Below, one piece after another: positions 26,722 through 35,325 of a DNA stretch of 64,000 bases. The notes under the pieces are model-generated. The model did not search any database. It had not been told where the DNA came from and was given only the letters and a program-made list of their open reading frames with translations. This DNA is from CAVTSA01 sp963737225 (GTDB lineage: Bacteria; Chloroflexota; Dormibacteria; Dormibacterales; Dormibacteraceae): positions 735,833 through 799,832 of the forward strand of contig CAVTSA010000004.1 in NCBI GenBank assembly GCA_963737225.1, read 5' to 3'. Within the stretch, counting starts at the first letter, position 1, and every line of letters begins with the position of its first letter. The position numbers and the translations under genes were made by a program.

Positions 26722-27382
26722 TGACTTGTCTCCTTTTGAGATGACGATTGACGACAACCCTGGATCGCAACGCTCGTGCTGCCGGGCAGACGTAGCCCCA
26801 TTCCCAGATTCGTCAAAACTTCCTCCGGGCGGGCACACGTCGAATTCCGGCGAGCTCGCTTCCGATGCTCCACTCGTGTGGCTGCATTCCTGGTCCCATC
26901 GATATCATATTATGCCATCATCTCGATGTGGATATGCCCGCATGTCCATCTGGTCCGCCATTCGACCTGGAGTCGTGAACGTAGAGCCACGATCCCATGT
27001 GGCAACGCCACCGACCCTGCTGCCCGGCGAGCACCTACTCAGTCGTCCTCAGGCTGTGATCGACGAGCAAAGGACGCCCTAGTAGCTCCGCCTCGACGCG
27101 CCGGCGCCACGCCGGCCGCGAAACGTTCCGCGACCATACCCGCGCGGTGACCTCAGCCGGTTCCCCGAAGGCACCTCGAATCCCCGATCGCGAACACGGC
27201 CTGAGGTCGTGGCGGGGAGCCGCGCCGCCAGTCCGGGCTGGTTGCTTGAACCAGACCTACGCGGATCGGTTCGGGTGGAAGGCACGATATCCGGTCCCAC
27301 AGTTGTAAGTACGCTGCGGCGCACAACGTTCGGTGCCCACGTCTCACCCGTGGGGCTCAAGTCAAAAGGGGGAACCACCCGA
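26722..27382. other. Intergenic region upstream of the ammonium transporter
   Basis: About 660 bases with no convincing gene. An AT-richer patch (26898-26935) may hold promoters for the minus-strand glsB-like gene. The region before 27383 contains the ribosome-binding site AAGGGGGAA. Confidence 0.4.
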
Positions 27383-28837
27383 GTGATATTCCTGGCCCTG
27401 GCGCCGTCTCCGAGCTGGCTCGATTCCGGTGACACCGCCTGGCAGCTGACCGCGGCGACGCTGGTGGGGCTGATGAGCGTGCCCGGCCTCGCGATCCTGT
27501 ACGCCGGCCTGATGAAGCGGAAGTGGGCGGTCAACTCGTCCCTCATGGTGCTCTACGGTTTCGGCGCCACCCTCATCGTCTGGACCTTCTTCAGCTACAA
27601 GATGGCGTTCGGCGCGCCCCTCTTCGGGTTCCTGCACTTCATCGGGACCCCGGGCAGCATCCTGAGCCCGGACGGGCTCCAGGGCCAGGCGCAGATCCCA
27701 CTGCTGACGGGCGCGATCCCGACGCTGCGGTTCCCGCTCTCCACCGTGGCCTACTTCCAGTTCGTCTTCGCCGCCATCACCGTGATCCTGATGGCCGGAT
27801 CTCTCCTGGGACGCTTCAGCTTCAAGGCCTGGATGCTGTTCGCACCGATCTGGATCGTCCTCGTCTATTCGGTCAACGCGTTCAGCCTCTGGGGCGGCGG
27901 GTGGCTGGGTGTCTTTCCGTCGTGGCTGCAGGGCATCGGCGGCGCCGGCGCGGTCGACTTCTCCGGCGGGTACGTGATCCACGTCGCGGCCGGTATCTCG
28001 GGCGTCGTCGGGGCGGCAGTGATCGGTCCCAGGCTCCAGGTCGACCGTGAGCACAACCGGCCCAGCAACCTCATGCTCGCCATCACCGGCGGTGGGCTGC
28101 TCTGGTTGGGCTGGAACGGATTCAACGGCGGCGACCCCTATTTCTCCGGTGCCGACGCCTCGGCCGCGGTGCTCAACACCAACCTCGCCTGCGCGACGGC
28201 GATGATCGTGTGGATGCTGCTCGACGTCTTCATCATGGGTAAGCCCACGGTCGGCGGCATGATCAACGGCATGATCGCGGGCCTGGTCGCGATCACGCCC
28301 GGCGCCGGCTACCTCGACGGCTACGGCGCCTTCGTGGTCGGCGTGATGGCTGGGGTGGTCCCCTTCTTCACCTTCAACTACCTGGTCAAGGTCCGGCCGT
28401 TCTCCCGCATCGATGACACCCTCGGCGTGATGCACACGCACCTCATCGCGGGTGCCGTCGGCGGCCTTCTGGTGGGGCTTCTCGCCGACCCCAACGTCAT
28501 CGTCTACCCGGGCACCGGCAGGACCTCAGCGTTCAGTGTGACCGGGGCCTTCTTCGGCAACCCGAAGCAGTTCGTGGCGCAGATCATCGGGCTGGTCTTC
28601 ATCCTGCTCTATGACGGCATCGCCACCTTCGCGATCCTGAAGGTGCTCGGACTCTTCGTGAAGCTTCGCATCCCGGACGCCGATCTCGAGGTCGGGGACG
28701 TCGCGGTCCACGGCGACGTGGCCTACGAGCTGGTGCCGCAGCCGCCCGGGCTGATGATGTCTGACGGGGCCGAGCCGGCGGCGGCGGCGCGGTCAGGTAC
28801 CGCCGAGACGCGGTCCGGTACCGCCGAGCCGGTGTAG
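27383..28837 (+). CDS. amt: Ammonium transporter
   Basis: 484 residues from a GTG start with AAGGGGGAA upstream; an open frame of 58 extra codons lacks family similarity. It has eleven hydrophobic spans. Amt hallmarks are GLAILYAGLMKRKWAVNSSL and, in the centre, DFSGGYVIHVAAGISGVVGA; the pore His is in MHTHLIAGAVGG. It conducts NH3/NH4+ across the membrane. No glnK follows, which is unusual. The last 35 residues are Ala/Gly-rich. Confidence 0.95.
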   Translation: MIFLALAPSPSWLDSGDTAWQLTAATLVGLMSVPGLAILYAGLMKRKWAVNSSLMVLYGFGATLIVWTFFSYKMAFGAPLFGFLHFIGTPGSILSPDGLQGQAQIPLLTGAIPTLRFPLSTVAYFQFVFAAITVILMAGSLLGRFSFKAWMLFAPIWIVLVYSVNAFSLWGGGWLGVFPSWLQGIGGAGAVDFSGGYVIHVAAGISGVVGAAVIGPRLQVDREHNRPSNLMLAITGGGLLWLGWNGFNGGDPYFSGADASAAVLNTNLACATAMIVWMLLDVFIMGKPTVGGMINGMIAGLVAITPGAGYLDGYGAFVVGVMAGVVPFFTFNYLVKVRPFSRIDDTLGVMHTHLIAGAVGGLLVGLLADPNVIVYPGTGRTSAFSVTGAFFGNPKQFVAQIIGLVFILLYDGIATFAILKVLGLFVKLRIPDADLEVGDVAVHGDVAYELVPQPPGLMMSDGAEPAAAARSGTAETRSGTAEPV

Positions 28838-28866
28838 CTCGGTCGGGGAGGCCGGGAGGAGCAAGG

Positions 28867-28899
28867 GGCGGCCCGGCGTCGGGTCGCCTCCTTCGTTTT
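28867..28899 (+). terminator. Rho-independent terminator after amt
   Basis: The stem GGCGGCCCG/CGGGTCGCC (9 bp with one G-T) has a GCGT loop and is followed by TCCTTCGTTTT. Confidence 0.75.
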
Positions 28900-28937
28900 C
28901 CCGGCGCGGTTGCCGGGTAAAGTCAACCTTGGTCACC

Positions 28938-29111
28938 ATGAACGGAGCCGAACGGAGCCGGATCGAACGTCGGGATCGAGCACAGCGTCGCCGCCGTCAG
29001 GGCATGCGCGTGCACGATTCCGCACGCACCCTCGCGTTGCTGCGGCGTGACGCGCTGCAGCTTCGGACGGACCGCGCGGCCGGCACCGACCGGCGTTCGG
29101 CCGACCACTAG
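28938..29111 (+). CDS. Possible small basic protein
   Basis: 57 residues (MNGAERSRIERRDRAQRRRR onward), about one-third Arg. It lies between the amt terminator and the convergent rdgB, overlapping the rdgB stop. No family or strong ribosome-binding site is visible; it may be spurious. Confidence 0.3.
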   Translation: MNGAERSRIERRDRAQRRRRQGMRVHDSARTLALLRRDALQLRTDRAAGTDRRSADH

Positions 29112-29683
29112 ATCCGGGTCAGGTCTCCGCTTTCCCTCAGGGCGGCCACCGCCCGCGCTCGGTGGCTGAGACGCTGTTTCAGGCGATCGTCCATCTCCCC
29201 GAAGGTGAGCCCGACCTCGCCGACCAGGAAGAGCGGGTCGTAGCCGAAGCCGTACCCACGATCCCGTGGCTCGACCACCTCCCCGTCGACGGTCCCGCCA
29301 TAGGTCGAGATTCGATGGCCTTCGGACACCAGCACCAGTACACAGACGAACCGCGCCCCCCACGGCCGCGGCCGCCCGCGCAGCCGGCCCAGGACGATCG
29401 CGTTCCGCTCCTCCTGGCTGGAGGCGATGCGCGCCGAGCGGAGCCCGGGAAAGCCGCCGAGGGCTGCCACCTCGAGGCCGCTGTCGTCACCCAGTGCGAC
29501 GAGGCCGCTCTCGCGGGCCGCCGCCTCCGCCTTCAGGCGGGCGTTGCCGGCGTAGGTGGTCGAGCTCTCCTCCACGTCGACCGGGCACGCGATCAGCTCC
29601 AATCCCGGATCGCACAGCAGCGCCTGGAACTCGCGGAGCTTTCCCGGGTTCGCGGTCGCGATGGCCAGCCGCCGGCCGCTCAG
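29108..29683 (-). CDS. rdgB: XTP/dITP diphosphatase (non-canonical purine NTP pyrophosphatase)
   Basis: RdgB/HAM1 family: the N-terminal nucleotide-binding motif ATANPGKLREF, then STTYAGNARLKAEAAA, LGDDSGLEVAALGGFPGLRS and YGFGYDPLF. It removes dITP/XTP from the nucleotide pool. The first ATG/GTG/TTG (29602) would cut off the T-x-N-x-x-K motif, so I extended to a CTG at 29683 (191 residues, the usual family length). The frame has no standard start upstream of that. It may use CTG, be coupled to rph, or carry an error. Confidence 0.85.
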   Translation of the reverse strand: MSGRRLAIATANPGKLREFQALLCDPGLELIACPVDVEESSTTYAGNARLKAEAAARESGLVALGDDSGLEVAALGGFPGLRSARIASSQEERNAIVLGRLRGRPRPWGARFVCVLVLVSEGHRISTYGGTVDGEVVEPRDRGYGFGYDPLFLVGEVGLTFGEMDDRLKQRLSHRARAVAALRESGDLTRI

Positions 29684-29777
29684 CTTGGGGCCCCCGCGAA
29701 ACGGACCCGGGGCCCCCGCGGAGTCGAGCTTGCGAGACTCCGTGGGGTGGGGAGCCTGCGAAGCTTCGCGGGGTGAC

Positions 29778-30509
29778 TCACCGCCCTTCGACGGCTCGCT
29801 TCTGGGCCGCGATCAGCTCCCGCGTGCCGTGCCGGGCGAGGCCCAGCAGGGAGGCCAGCTGCGAGTCGTCGAACGGTTCCCGCTCCGCCGTGGCCTGGAT
29901 CTCGATGAAACGCCCGTCGTCGGTGACCACGCAGTTCATGTCGGTCTCGGCGCGCGAGTCCTCGGCGTAGTCCAGGTCGAGCACCGGCCGGCCGTCGACG
30001 ATCCCGACCGAAACCGCTGCCACGTACTGCCGCAGCGGGTTTGCCTTCAGGACCCGTGCCTCGCGCATGCGCCCCACCGCCTGTTGGAGCGCGCAGAACG
30101 CGCCCGTGATGGAGGCGCAGCGGGTGCCTCCATCCGCCTGGAGGACGTCGCAGTCGACCGTCACCGTCCGTTCCCCGAGCGCCTTCAGGTCCACCACCGT
30201 CCTCAGTGCGCGCCCGATCAGCCTCTGGATCTCCTGCGTCCGTCCTCCGACGCGCCCGGCGATCGACTCGCGCTGCCCGCGATCGAGCGTCGCACGGGGC
30301 AGCATGGCGTACTCGGCGGTGACCCAACCCTGCCCGGTGCCACGCCGGTGGAAGGGCACTCGCTCCTCCACACTCGCCGTCACCCACACCCGCGTCGACC
30401 CGCACGAGATGAGGCAGGATCCCTCGGCGTGCTCGTTGACGCCCATCTCGATGGTGACCGGCCGCAGCTGGTCGGAACGCGCGCGACCGTCGGGCCGGGT
30501 TTCGCTCAC
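29778..30509 (-). CDS. rph: Ribonuclease PH
   Basis: 243 residues from a GTG that overlaps the tatC stop (GTGA), matching the RNase PH N-terminus SETRPDGRARSDQLRPVTIE. RNase PH motifs include GWVTAEYAMLPRAT, IGRALRTVVDL, VDCDVLQADGGTR and DLDYAEDS. It trims tRNA 3' ends phosphorolytically. The rph-rdgB pairing is common. Confidence 0.95.
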   Translation of the reverse strand: MSETRPDGRARSDQLRPVTIEMGVNEHAEGSCLISCGSTRVWVTASVEERVPFHRRGTGQGWVTAEYAMLPRATLDRGQRESIAGRVGGRTQEIQRLIGRALRTVVDLKALGERTVTVDCDVLQADGGTRCASITGAFCALQQAVGRMREARVLKANPLRQYVAAVSVGIVDGRPVLDLDYAEDSRAETDMNCVVTDDGRFIEIQATAEREPFDDSQLASLLGLARHGTRELIAAQKRAVEGR

Positions 30510-31249
30510 CGCCCGGAGAACTTCAGCACGACGATGGAGCCGAAGTAGAAGATCAGCAGCGGGACCGCCACGATCAGCGGGGTGATCGGGTCGACGCCGG
30601 GGGTCATGAAGTTGGACAGCAGCAGCAGGCCCACGATCCACCACACGCGCTTCCGCCAGAGCCAGCCGCTGGAGATGATCCGGAGCATGCCGAGTACGTA
30701 CAGCACCACCGGAAGCTCGAAGACGAGACCGAAGGCGATGCTGATCCAGAGCAGGAAGGAGAGGAGATCGCTTCCGTTCGGGAAGTACTCGATGACCGTA
30801 GGCGGCCCCGAGAAGCTCTGGAGGATGTCCAGGAAGATGGGGAGCGAGTAGAAGGAGACGGCGACGCCAAACAAGAAGAAGATGCTGGTCGCGAAGATCA
30901 GGGGGACCGCCACCCGCCGTTCGTGCATGTGAAGGCCGGGCGCGACGAACCACCAGATCTGCCAGATGATGATGGGAGACGCGACCAGCGTGCCCAGGAA
31001 GAGCGAAACCTGGAGTCGCAGCATGACCCCACCCGCGGGGCTGAAGTAGACCAGCGCGTGGTGCAGGCCGCCTCGGTGCACCACGAACGCCAGGAAGGGC
31101 ACGCTGATGAACCAGCACGCGATGCTGGCGAGCAGCCATGAGGCAGCCCCGACCGCCATCGCCCGGCGGAGCGCCCCCAGGTGCTCGAGGATGGACATCT
31201 CCGAGTCTTCGACCGTTGCAGCCGATCGATTCCGCGTTAGAAGTCCCAT
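30506..31249 (-). CDS. tatC: Sec-independent protein translocase TatC
   Basis: 247 residues with six membrane spans. The N-terminal SILEHLGALRRAM is the TatC signature (L-x-E-L-R-x-R-like), with the conserved FSPAGGVMLRLQVSL and SNFMTPGVDPITP segments. It is the receptor for twin-arginine signal peptides. Start: ATG at 31249 (MGLLTRN), two codons inside the frame. It lies downstream of tatA. Confidence 0.93.
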   Translation of the reverse strand: MGLLTRNRSAATVEDSEMSILEHLGALRRAMAVGAASWLLASIACWFISVPFLAFVVHRGGLHHALVYFSPAGGVMLRLQVSLFLGTLVASPIIIWQIWWFVAPGLHMHERRVAVPLIFATSIFFLFGVAVSFYSLPIFLDILQSFSGPPTVIEYFPNGSDLLSFLLWISIAFGLVFELPVVLYVLGMLRIISSGWLWRKRVWWIVGLLLLSNFMTPGVDPITPLIVAVPLLIFYFGSIVVLKFSGR

Positions 31250-31315
31250 GGGCACGTACTCACGCTCTTACGCCCGTCCGGGGTGGCGGCGGGCCGTCGT
31301 GGTAAAGACCAGCGC

Positions 31316-31537
31316 CTACTCGCCGCTCTTGTCGGTGGCCGCGGCGACGGTGGGGCTGTCCTCCGGCTTGGCGATCACGGTCTTGACCTCGTCGTCGAGT
31401 CCCTGCGTCGACTTGCGGAACTCGGTCATGGTCTTGCCGATCGCGCCTCCCAATTGCGGGAGCTTGCTCGGGCCAAAGATGATCAGGATGATGGCCAGAA
31501 TGATGAGCAGGTACTCCCAGTGAACTCCAAACGGCAT
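31316..31537 (-). CDS. tatA: Sec-independent protein translocase TatA
   Basis: 73 residues: an N-terminal membrane span (YLLIILAIILIIFGPSKLP) followed by the amphipathic helix GGAIGKTMTEFRKSTQGLDD, the FGPxKLPxLG hinge and a charged tail. It forms the Tat pore. It is upstream of tatC in the same operon. Confidence 0.93.
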   Translation of the reverse strand: MPFGVHWEYLLIILAIILIIFGPSKLPQLGGAIGKTMTEFRKSTQGLDDEVKTVIAKPEDSPTVAAATDKSGE

Positions 31538-31676
31538 AGTCAGCTACCTCTTCAAGTGCAAATTCCGGTCGGCGGGTCGCGGGGTCTCGCCCTCCCACCT
31601 GCGAGACACACCATAGGCTACCGACCCGCGATCCGCAACAAACGAGCGTGATCGTCCCCTGCGGGCCCTTTCGGGC

Positions 31677-32351
31677 TCATCCGTTGGTCACCGTGATGCG
31701 CAGGATCTGGTTTGAGCCGGTGAGGCCGGTGACCGCCGAAAAGTTCCCGAGCACGACGCCGAACTGGTTGTAGGAGACCGTCGGGTTGCCGTCCTGCCAG
31801 GCGCTGCGCGTGATGAAGAACTGAGACCCCGAGATGCGACCGCCCGTCGTCCTCGCCATGCCCAACGTGCCCGGACTCCACTTCTCGCCGTGGGGGATCG
31901 GTGCCGGGGGCAGCGTGTACCCGAAGTTGCGGGAGTCACCGGCGGCGATATACCAGCTCTCCGAGTTCTCGAAGCTCCTGCCGTCGTAGTACCCGTTGAG
32001 CGCCAGCACGACGAAGTTGTTGACGGTCTGCGGAGCGCGCGAGGTCTGGAGCAGCACCGTCACGTCCCCCCCGCTGGTGGCGATGGTTGCGTCGAGATCC
32101 TGCGTCGGATTGATGCACATCTCGGGTGCGCCCGCGAAGAAGCCGGGCGCCAGCTCGGCCTGCGTCCGGCAGGCGGCGAAGGAGCCGCTCGGACGCACCG
32201 CCGTCGTGAGCTGGATGGTGACGCCCACGGCGAGCACCACCACCAGGCAGACGGCGGTGATGATGAGCGTCGCGCGGGTCGACAGAGGGGGGCCGAAGGG
32301 CTCGGGTCCCGGGCGGCCCGCCTGTGGCCTGGCTCGTCGTCTCGGTGGCAT
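31677..32351 (-). CDS. Membrane-anchored cyclophilin-type peptidyl-prolyl isomerase
   Basis: 224 residues. A basic N-terminus, then one membrane span (ATLIITAVCLVVVLAVGVTI), and an extracytoplasmic cyclophilin domain: APQTVNNFVVLALNGYYDGR, then GTLGMARTTGGRISGSQFFI. The segment after the anchor has two Cys (ACRTQ, EMCIN) that may bridge. It would assist folding of exported proteins, fitting its position next to tatA/tatC. Confidence 0.85.
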   Translation of the reverse strand: MPPRRRARPQAGRPGPEPFGPPLSTRATLIITAVCLVVVLAVGVTIQLTTAVRPSGSFAACRTQAELAPGFFAGAPEMCINPTQDLDATIATSGGDVTVLLQTSRAPQTVNNFVVLALNGYYDGRSFENSESWYIAAGDSRNFGYTLPPAPIPHGEKWSPGTLGMARTTGGRISGSQFFITRSAWQDGNPTVSYNQFGVVLGNFSAVTGLTGSNQILRITVTNG

Positions 32352-32368
32352 CTGGCTGACCTATCTAC

Positions 32369-33796
32369 CTATGAGGTGGCCCGCGCCTCGACGATCGCCT
32401 GCACCAGTCCGCGGGTGGTGTACTCGCGGGCGGTGATGGCAACCCGCAGCCCCAGGCGCCGGGCGGTGTCGGCGGTCACCGGGCCGATGCAGGCGATGGC
32501 CGTCCGCTGCTGGATCGACTCCAGCTGATCCTCCGTGAACGCCCGCGCGAAATGGGTGACCGTGGAGGACGCCGTGAACGTGACCACGTCCGCGCCGCGG
32601 GCGCTGAACAGCGCCTGCAGCTTCTCCTCGGTGCCCGGGGGCGAAACGGTGCGGTACACGGGCAGGAACTCGACCTCGGCGCCGCGCCGTGCCAGCAGCT
32701 GGGGGAGCGCGTCCCGGGCCATCTGCGCGCGGGGCACCAGGACCCGCCAGCCGCCGATGTCCCAGCCCTCGAGCGCCTCCGCCAGGCCCTCCGCCGTGTA
32801 CTCGCCGGCGATCAGATCCGGGCGCAGCCCGTGGCTCTTCAGAGTGCGGGCGGTCTCGGGACCGATGGCGCAGACGCGGCATCGGGCGAGGTTCCGACCG
32901 TCACGCTCGCCCCGCAGGAGCAGCTCGAAGAAGAGGTCCACCGCGTTGGCGCTCGCGAACACGATCAGGCGGGTCTGCGGAAGCTGGGCCAGCGCGGCCT
33001 TGCACTGCGCGGAGTCGATCAGCGGCTGGATCTCGATGGTCGGGATCTCGATCACCGAGGCGCCGAGCCGCACCAGCTCGCGGCGGAACTCGGGTGCCTG
33101 GTGCCGGGCGCGCGTCACCAGGACCCGGAGACCGTGCAGCGGGCGTCGCCTGGCCACGTCGAGGCGGTCCGCGAGCTCGACCCCCGATCCCACCACCAGC
33201 ACCGCCTCCCCGCGCAGGCCGCGCGCGCGGGCGTTCCCGAGCACCTCCTCGAGCGGTGCCGACACCCGGTCTTGCGTCGCCTCGCCGGCATCGCTGAGCA
33301 GCGCCGCCGGTGCACCCGGTGCCACGCCCGACCGCCGTAAGAGGTCGACGCCGGCATCCCACCATCCGTCGGCCATCCTCAGCACCCGGGTATCGCCGGC
33401 GGCGGTGGCGCCGATCCCGATCGACGCCGCGCGCCGCTCCAGGGTCAGCGGGATGCCGGCGATCGCGGCCGCCGCCGTCTCCACCAGCACCCCGGGCACC
33501 ACGTCGAGCTCGCCGCCCGCCGCCACCACGTGCTCGGCGAGACCTGCCCCGTCACCGAAAGCGTACGGATCCCCCCGGTAGAGGACCACCACGTGCTTGT
33601 CCTCACGCGCCCGGTCGACCACCTCCTGGGCGCTGCTGTAGCGCCCCACGTCGGCAGAATCCGGCGCGTAGGCGACGATCGCCTCGTCACATCCGTCGTG
33701 GTAGCGGACGGCGTCGGCCCGGGACAAGACGTCCTGGCCCAGGAGGGTCAGAAGCTGGGGATTGCCCGGTCCGATGCCGACCAGCGTGACTCGCAA
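32369..33796 (-). CDS. cobA-hemD: Uroporphyrinogen-III C-methyltransferase / uroporphyrinogen-III synthase fusion
   Basis: 475 residues. Residues 1-220 form a tetrapyrrole methylase (VTLVGIGPGNPQLLTL, VVVLYRGDPYAFGDG, IPLTLERRAA); residues about 225-475 form HemD (RVLVTRARHQAPEFRRELV, IVFASANAVDLFFELL, VVTFTASSTVTHFARAF). The HemD half closes uroporphyrinogen III and the CobA half methylates it to precorrin-2, for sirohaem or cobalamin. This fused order is common in Firmicutes, actinobacteria and Chloroflexi. No other haem gene is adjacent. Confidence 0.93.
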   Translation of the reverse strand: MRVTLVGIGPGNPQLLTLLGQDVLSRADAVRYHDGCDEAIVAYAPDSADVGRYSSAQEVVDRAREDKHVVVLYRGDPYAFGDGAGLAEHVVAAGGELDVVPGVLVETAAAAIAGIPLTLERRAASIGIGATAAGDTRVLRMADGWWDAGVDLLRRSGVAPGAPAALLSDAGEATQDRVSAPLEEVLGNARARGLRGEAVLVVGSGVELADRLDVARRRPLHGLRVLVTRARHQAPEFRRELVRLGASVIEIPTIEIQPLIDSAQCKAALAQLPQTRLIVFASANAVDLFFELLLRGERDGRNLARCRVCAIGPETARTLKSHGLRPDLIAGEYTAEGLAEALEGWDIGGWRVLVPRAQMARDALPQLLARRGAEVEFLPVYRTVSPPGTEEKLQALFSARGADVVTFTASSTVTHFARAFTEDQLESIQQRTAIACIGPVTADTARRLGLRVAITAREYTTRGLVQAIVEARATS

Positions 33797-33804
33797 GGGA
33801 CCGG

Positions 33805-34113
33805 CTAGCGGCTGAAGAAACCGACCCGGCGCTCCGCTCGGTCCGGCTTTTTCGGCTTGCGCAGGATGACCACGTGCTGGTCCTGCGCCTGGACGAGATC
33901 CACCAGGTCCCAGCCGTCCGCCGATTCCGTTGCCAGCTTCTCGGGGAGCGTCGTCCCGTCGAGGACTTGCGCCGCGGTCAGTACCTCGGTCCGGTAGTCG
34001 AACGCCACGCCCTGGCTTGCCGGCGAGGCCACGACGACCGCCGGCGAGGTGGTGGAGGAGGACGGTTCAGGTTCGGTCTCGGGCTCTTCCGGATCCTCGT
34101 CCGCTCGAAGCAT
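33805..34113 (-). CDS. DUF4177-like small protein
   Basis: 102 residues from MLRADEDPEEPETEPEPSSS. An acidic, probably disordered 40-residue N-terminus precedes a compact domain (FDYRTEVLTAAQVLDG ... LATESADGWDLVDLVQAQDQ ... VVILRKPKK) with the W-(E/D)-L-V pattern of DUF4177. It ends 8 bases before the cobA-hemD start, so the two are probably co-expressed. Function unknown. Confidence 0.65.
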   Translation of the reverse strand: MLRADEDPEEPETEPEPSSSTTSPAVVVASPASQGVAFDYRTEVLTAAQVLDGTTLPEKLATESADGWDLVDLVQAQDQHVVILRKPKKPDRAERRVGFFSR

Positions 34114-34240
34114 GCGGGCCAGTCTACCTGTCAGCCCCGGAGCGCCTGCGCGGCCAGGGCCACGGGCGCCGTTTGCCGGGAGGCGGTCGCCGGAAAGGTG
34201 AGGCGAAGGGACCTTTGCCGGCAAACGGCGGGTGGCTGAG

Positions 34241-34320
34241 TGCGGGTGGTGGGACTCGAACCCACACGCCGGAGCCGGGCTTTTTAAGAGCCCTGCGTCT
34301 GCCTGTTCCGCCACACCCGC
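34241..34320 (-). tRNA. tRNA-Leu (anticodon TAA)
   Basis: Acceptor GCGGGTG/CACCCGC, anticodon stem GGGCT with loop CTTAAAA, a long variable arm (GGCTCCGGC) typical of tRNA-Leu, and T-loop GTTCGAGTC. CCA is not encoded. Confidence 0.93.
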
Positions 34321-34347
34321 ACGGGTTCGGCCGCCACCGCTCGAACC

Positions 34348-35214
34348 CTACGTCTTCTGTGGGTAGTCGTAGAACCCTTTGCCGGTCTTGCGGCCCAGCT
34401 CGCCCCTCGCGATCTTCTCTTTGAGAACCTGAGGCGCGCCCGAGCCACCCTCCGCCCGCGCGCGGTCCTCCATCGCGCCCACGAAGATGTCGAGGCCTGA
34501 GAAATCGAGGAGCTCGAAGATTCCCATCGGCCAGTTGAGGCCCTTCTTGACCGCCGTGTCGATGTCCTCCACGCTGGCGTATCCGCCTTCCAGCAGACGC
34601 AGCGCCTCCTCCGAAGCGGCGAACAGGATGCGGTTCGCGATGAACCCGTGGATCTCTTTCCGCAGCACCACCGGGACCCGGCCGATGCTCTCGACGAACG
34701 CGACGGCGGCCTCGATGGTGGCGTCGCTGGTCTCGGGCCCACGCACGATCTCGCAGAGCTCCATCACCGTCACCGGGTGAAAGAAGTGCATGTTGCAGCA
34801 CTGCTCGGGACGGCCGGTGGCGTCGGCCAGGCGTGAGATTGCGATCGTGGACGAGTTGGAGGCGAGAAGTGCCTGCGGCCGGGCCGCGGTTGCAAGCTGT
34901 CTCCAGACGGCGAGTTTGATCTCCAGGTTCTCGGGCACCGCCTCGATCACGAGGTCGGCATCCCGGACCGCGTCCTCGAAATCAGAGCTGTACCCGATCG
35001 CGGCCAGCGCCGCGCGTCCGGCCTCCTCGGTGCGCCGCCCCCGCTCGATGGCTCGCGCCACCAGCCGCTGGTTCTGACGGTCGGCCCGCTCCAGCTGCTC
35101 GGTCAGGGAGTCGACCACGGTCACCTGATAGCGACCGCTGTAGGCGGTCTGCAGCGCGATCTGCGAGCCCATGGTGCCGGCGCCGACCACCACCACCTGC
35201 TTGATCTCGGACAT
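34348..35214 (-). CDS. 3-hydroxyacyl-CoA (3-hydroxybutyryl-CoA) dehydrogenase
   Basis: 288 residues. NAD-binding VVVVGAGTMGSQIALQ at the N-terminus, the catalytic Ser/His region SNSSTIAISRLADATGRPEQ then MHFFHPVTVMELCEIV, and C-terminal helical domain (GFIANRILFAASEEALRLLE, GRKTGKGFYDYP). It oxidises 3-hydroxyacyl-CoA to 3-ketoacyl-CoA in fatty-acid or butyrate/PHB metabolism. It stands alone. Confidence 0.93.
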   Translation of the reverse strand: MSEIKQVVVVGAGTMGSQIALQTAYSGRYQVTVVDSLTEQLERADRQNQRLVARAIERGRRTEEAGRAALAAIGYSSDFEDAVRDADLVIEAVPENLEIKLAVWRQLATAARPQALLASNSSTIAISRLADATGRPEQCCNMHFFHPVTVMELCEIVRGPETSDATIEAAVAFVESIGRVPVVLRKEIHGFIANRILFAASEEALRLLEGGYASVEDIDTAVKKGLNWPMGIFELLDFSGLDIFVGAMEDRARAEGGSGAPQVLKEKIARGELGRKTGKGFYDYPQKT

Positions 35215-35325
35215 GCTTCACTCCATGGTTCGGGCTCAGGTCCCGACGATGCGTGCGGCGGGCGCTCGGGCCTGCTGAGTCACCCGCCGGCCCCTGAGCA
35301 TAGCGTCGGCGGCCGGCGGTCGGCC

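Noticed and set aside
25865..27082. Plus-strand open frame of 405 codons
   Set aside because: Antisense to the glsB-like gene, no ribosome-binding site, low-complexity composition.
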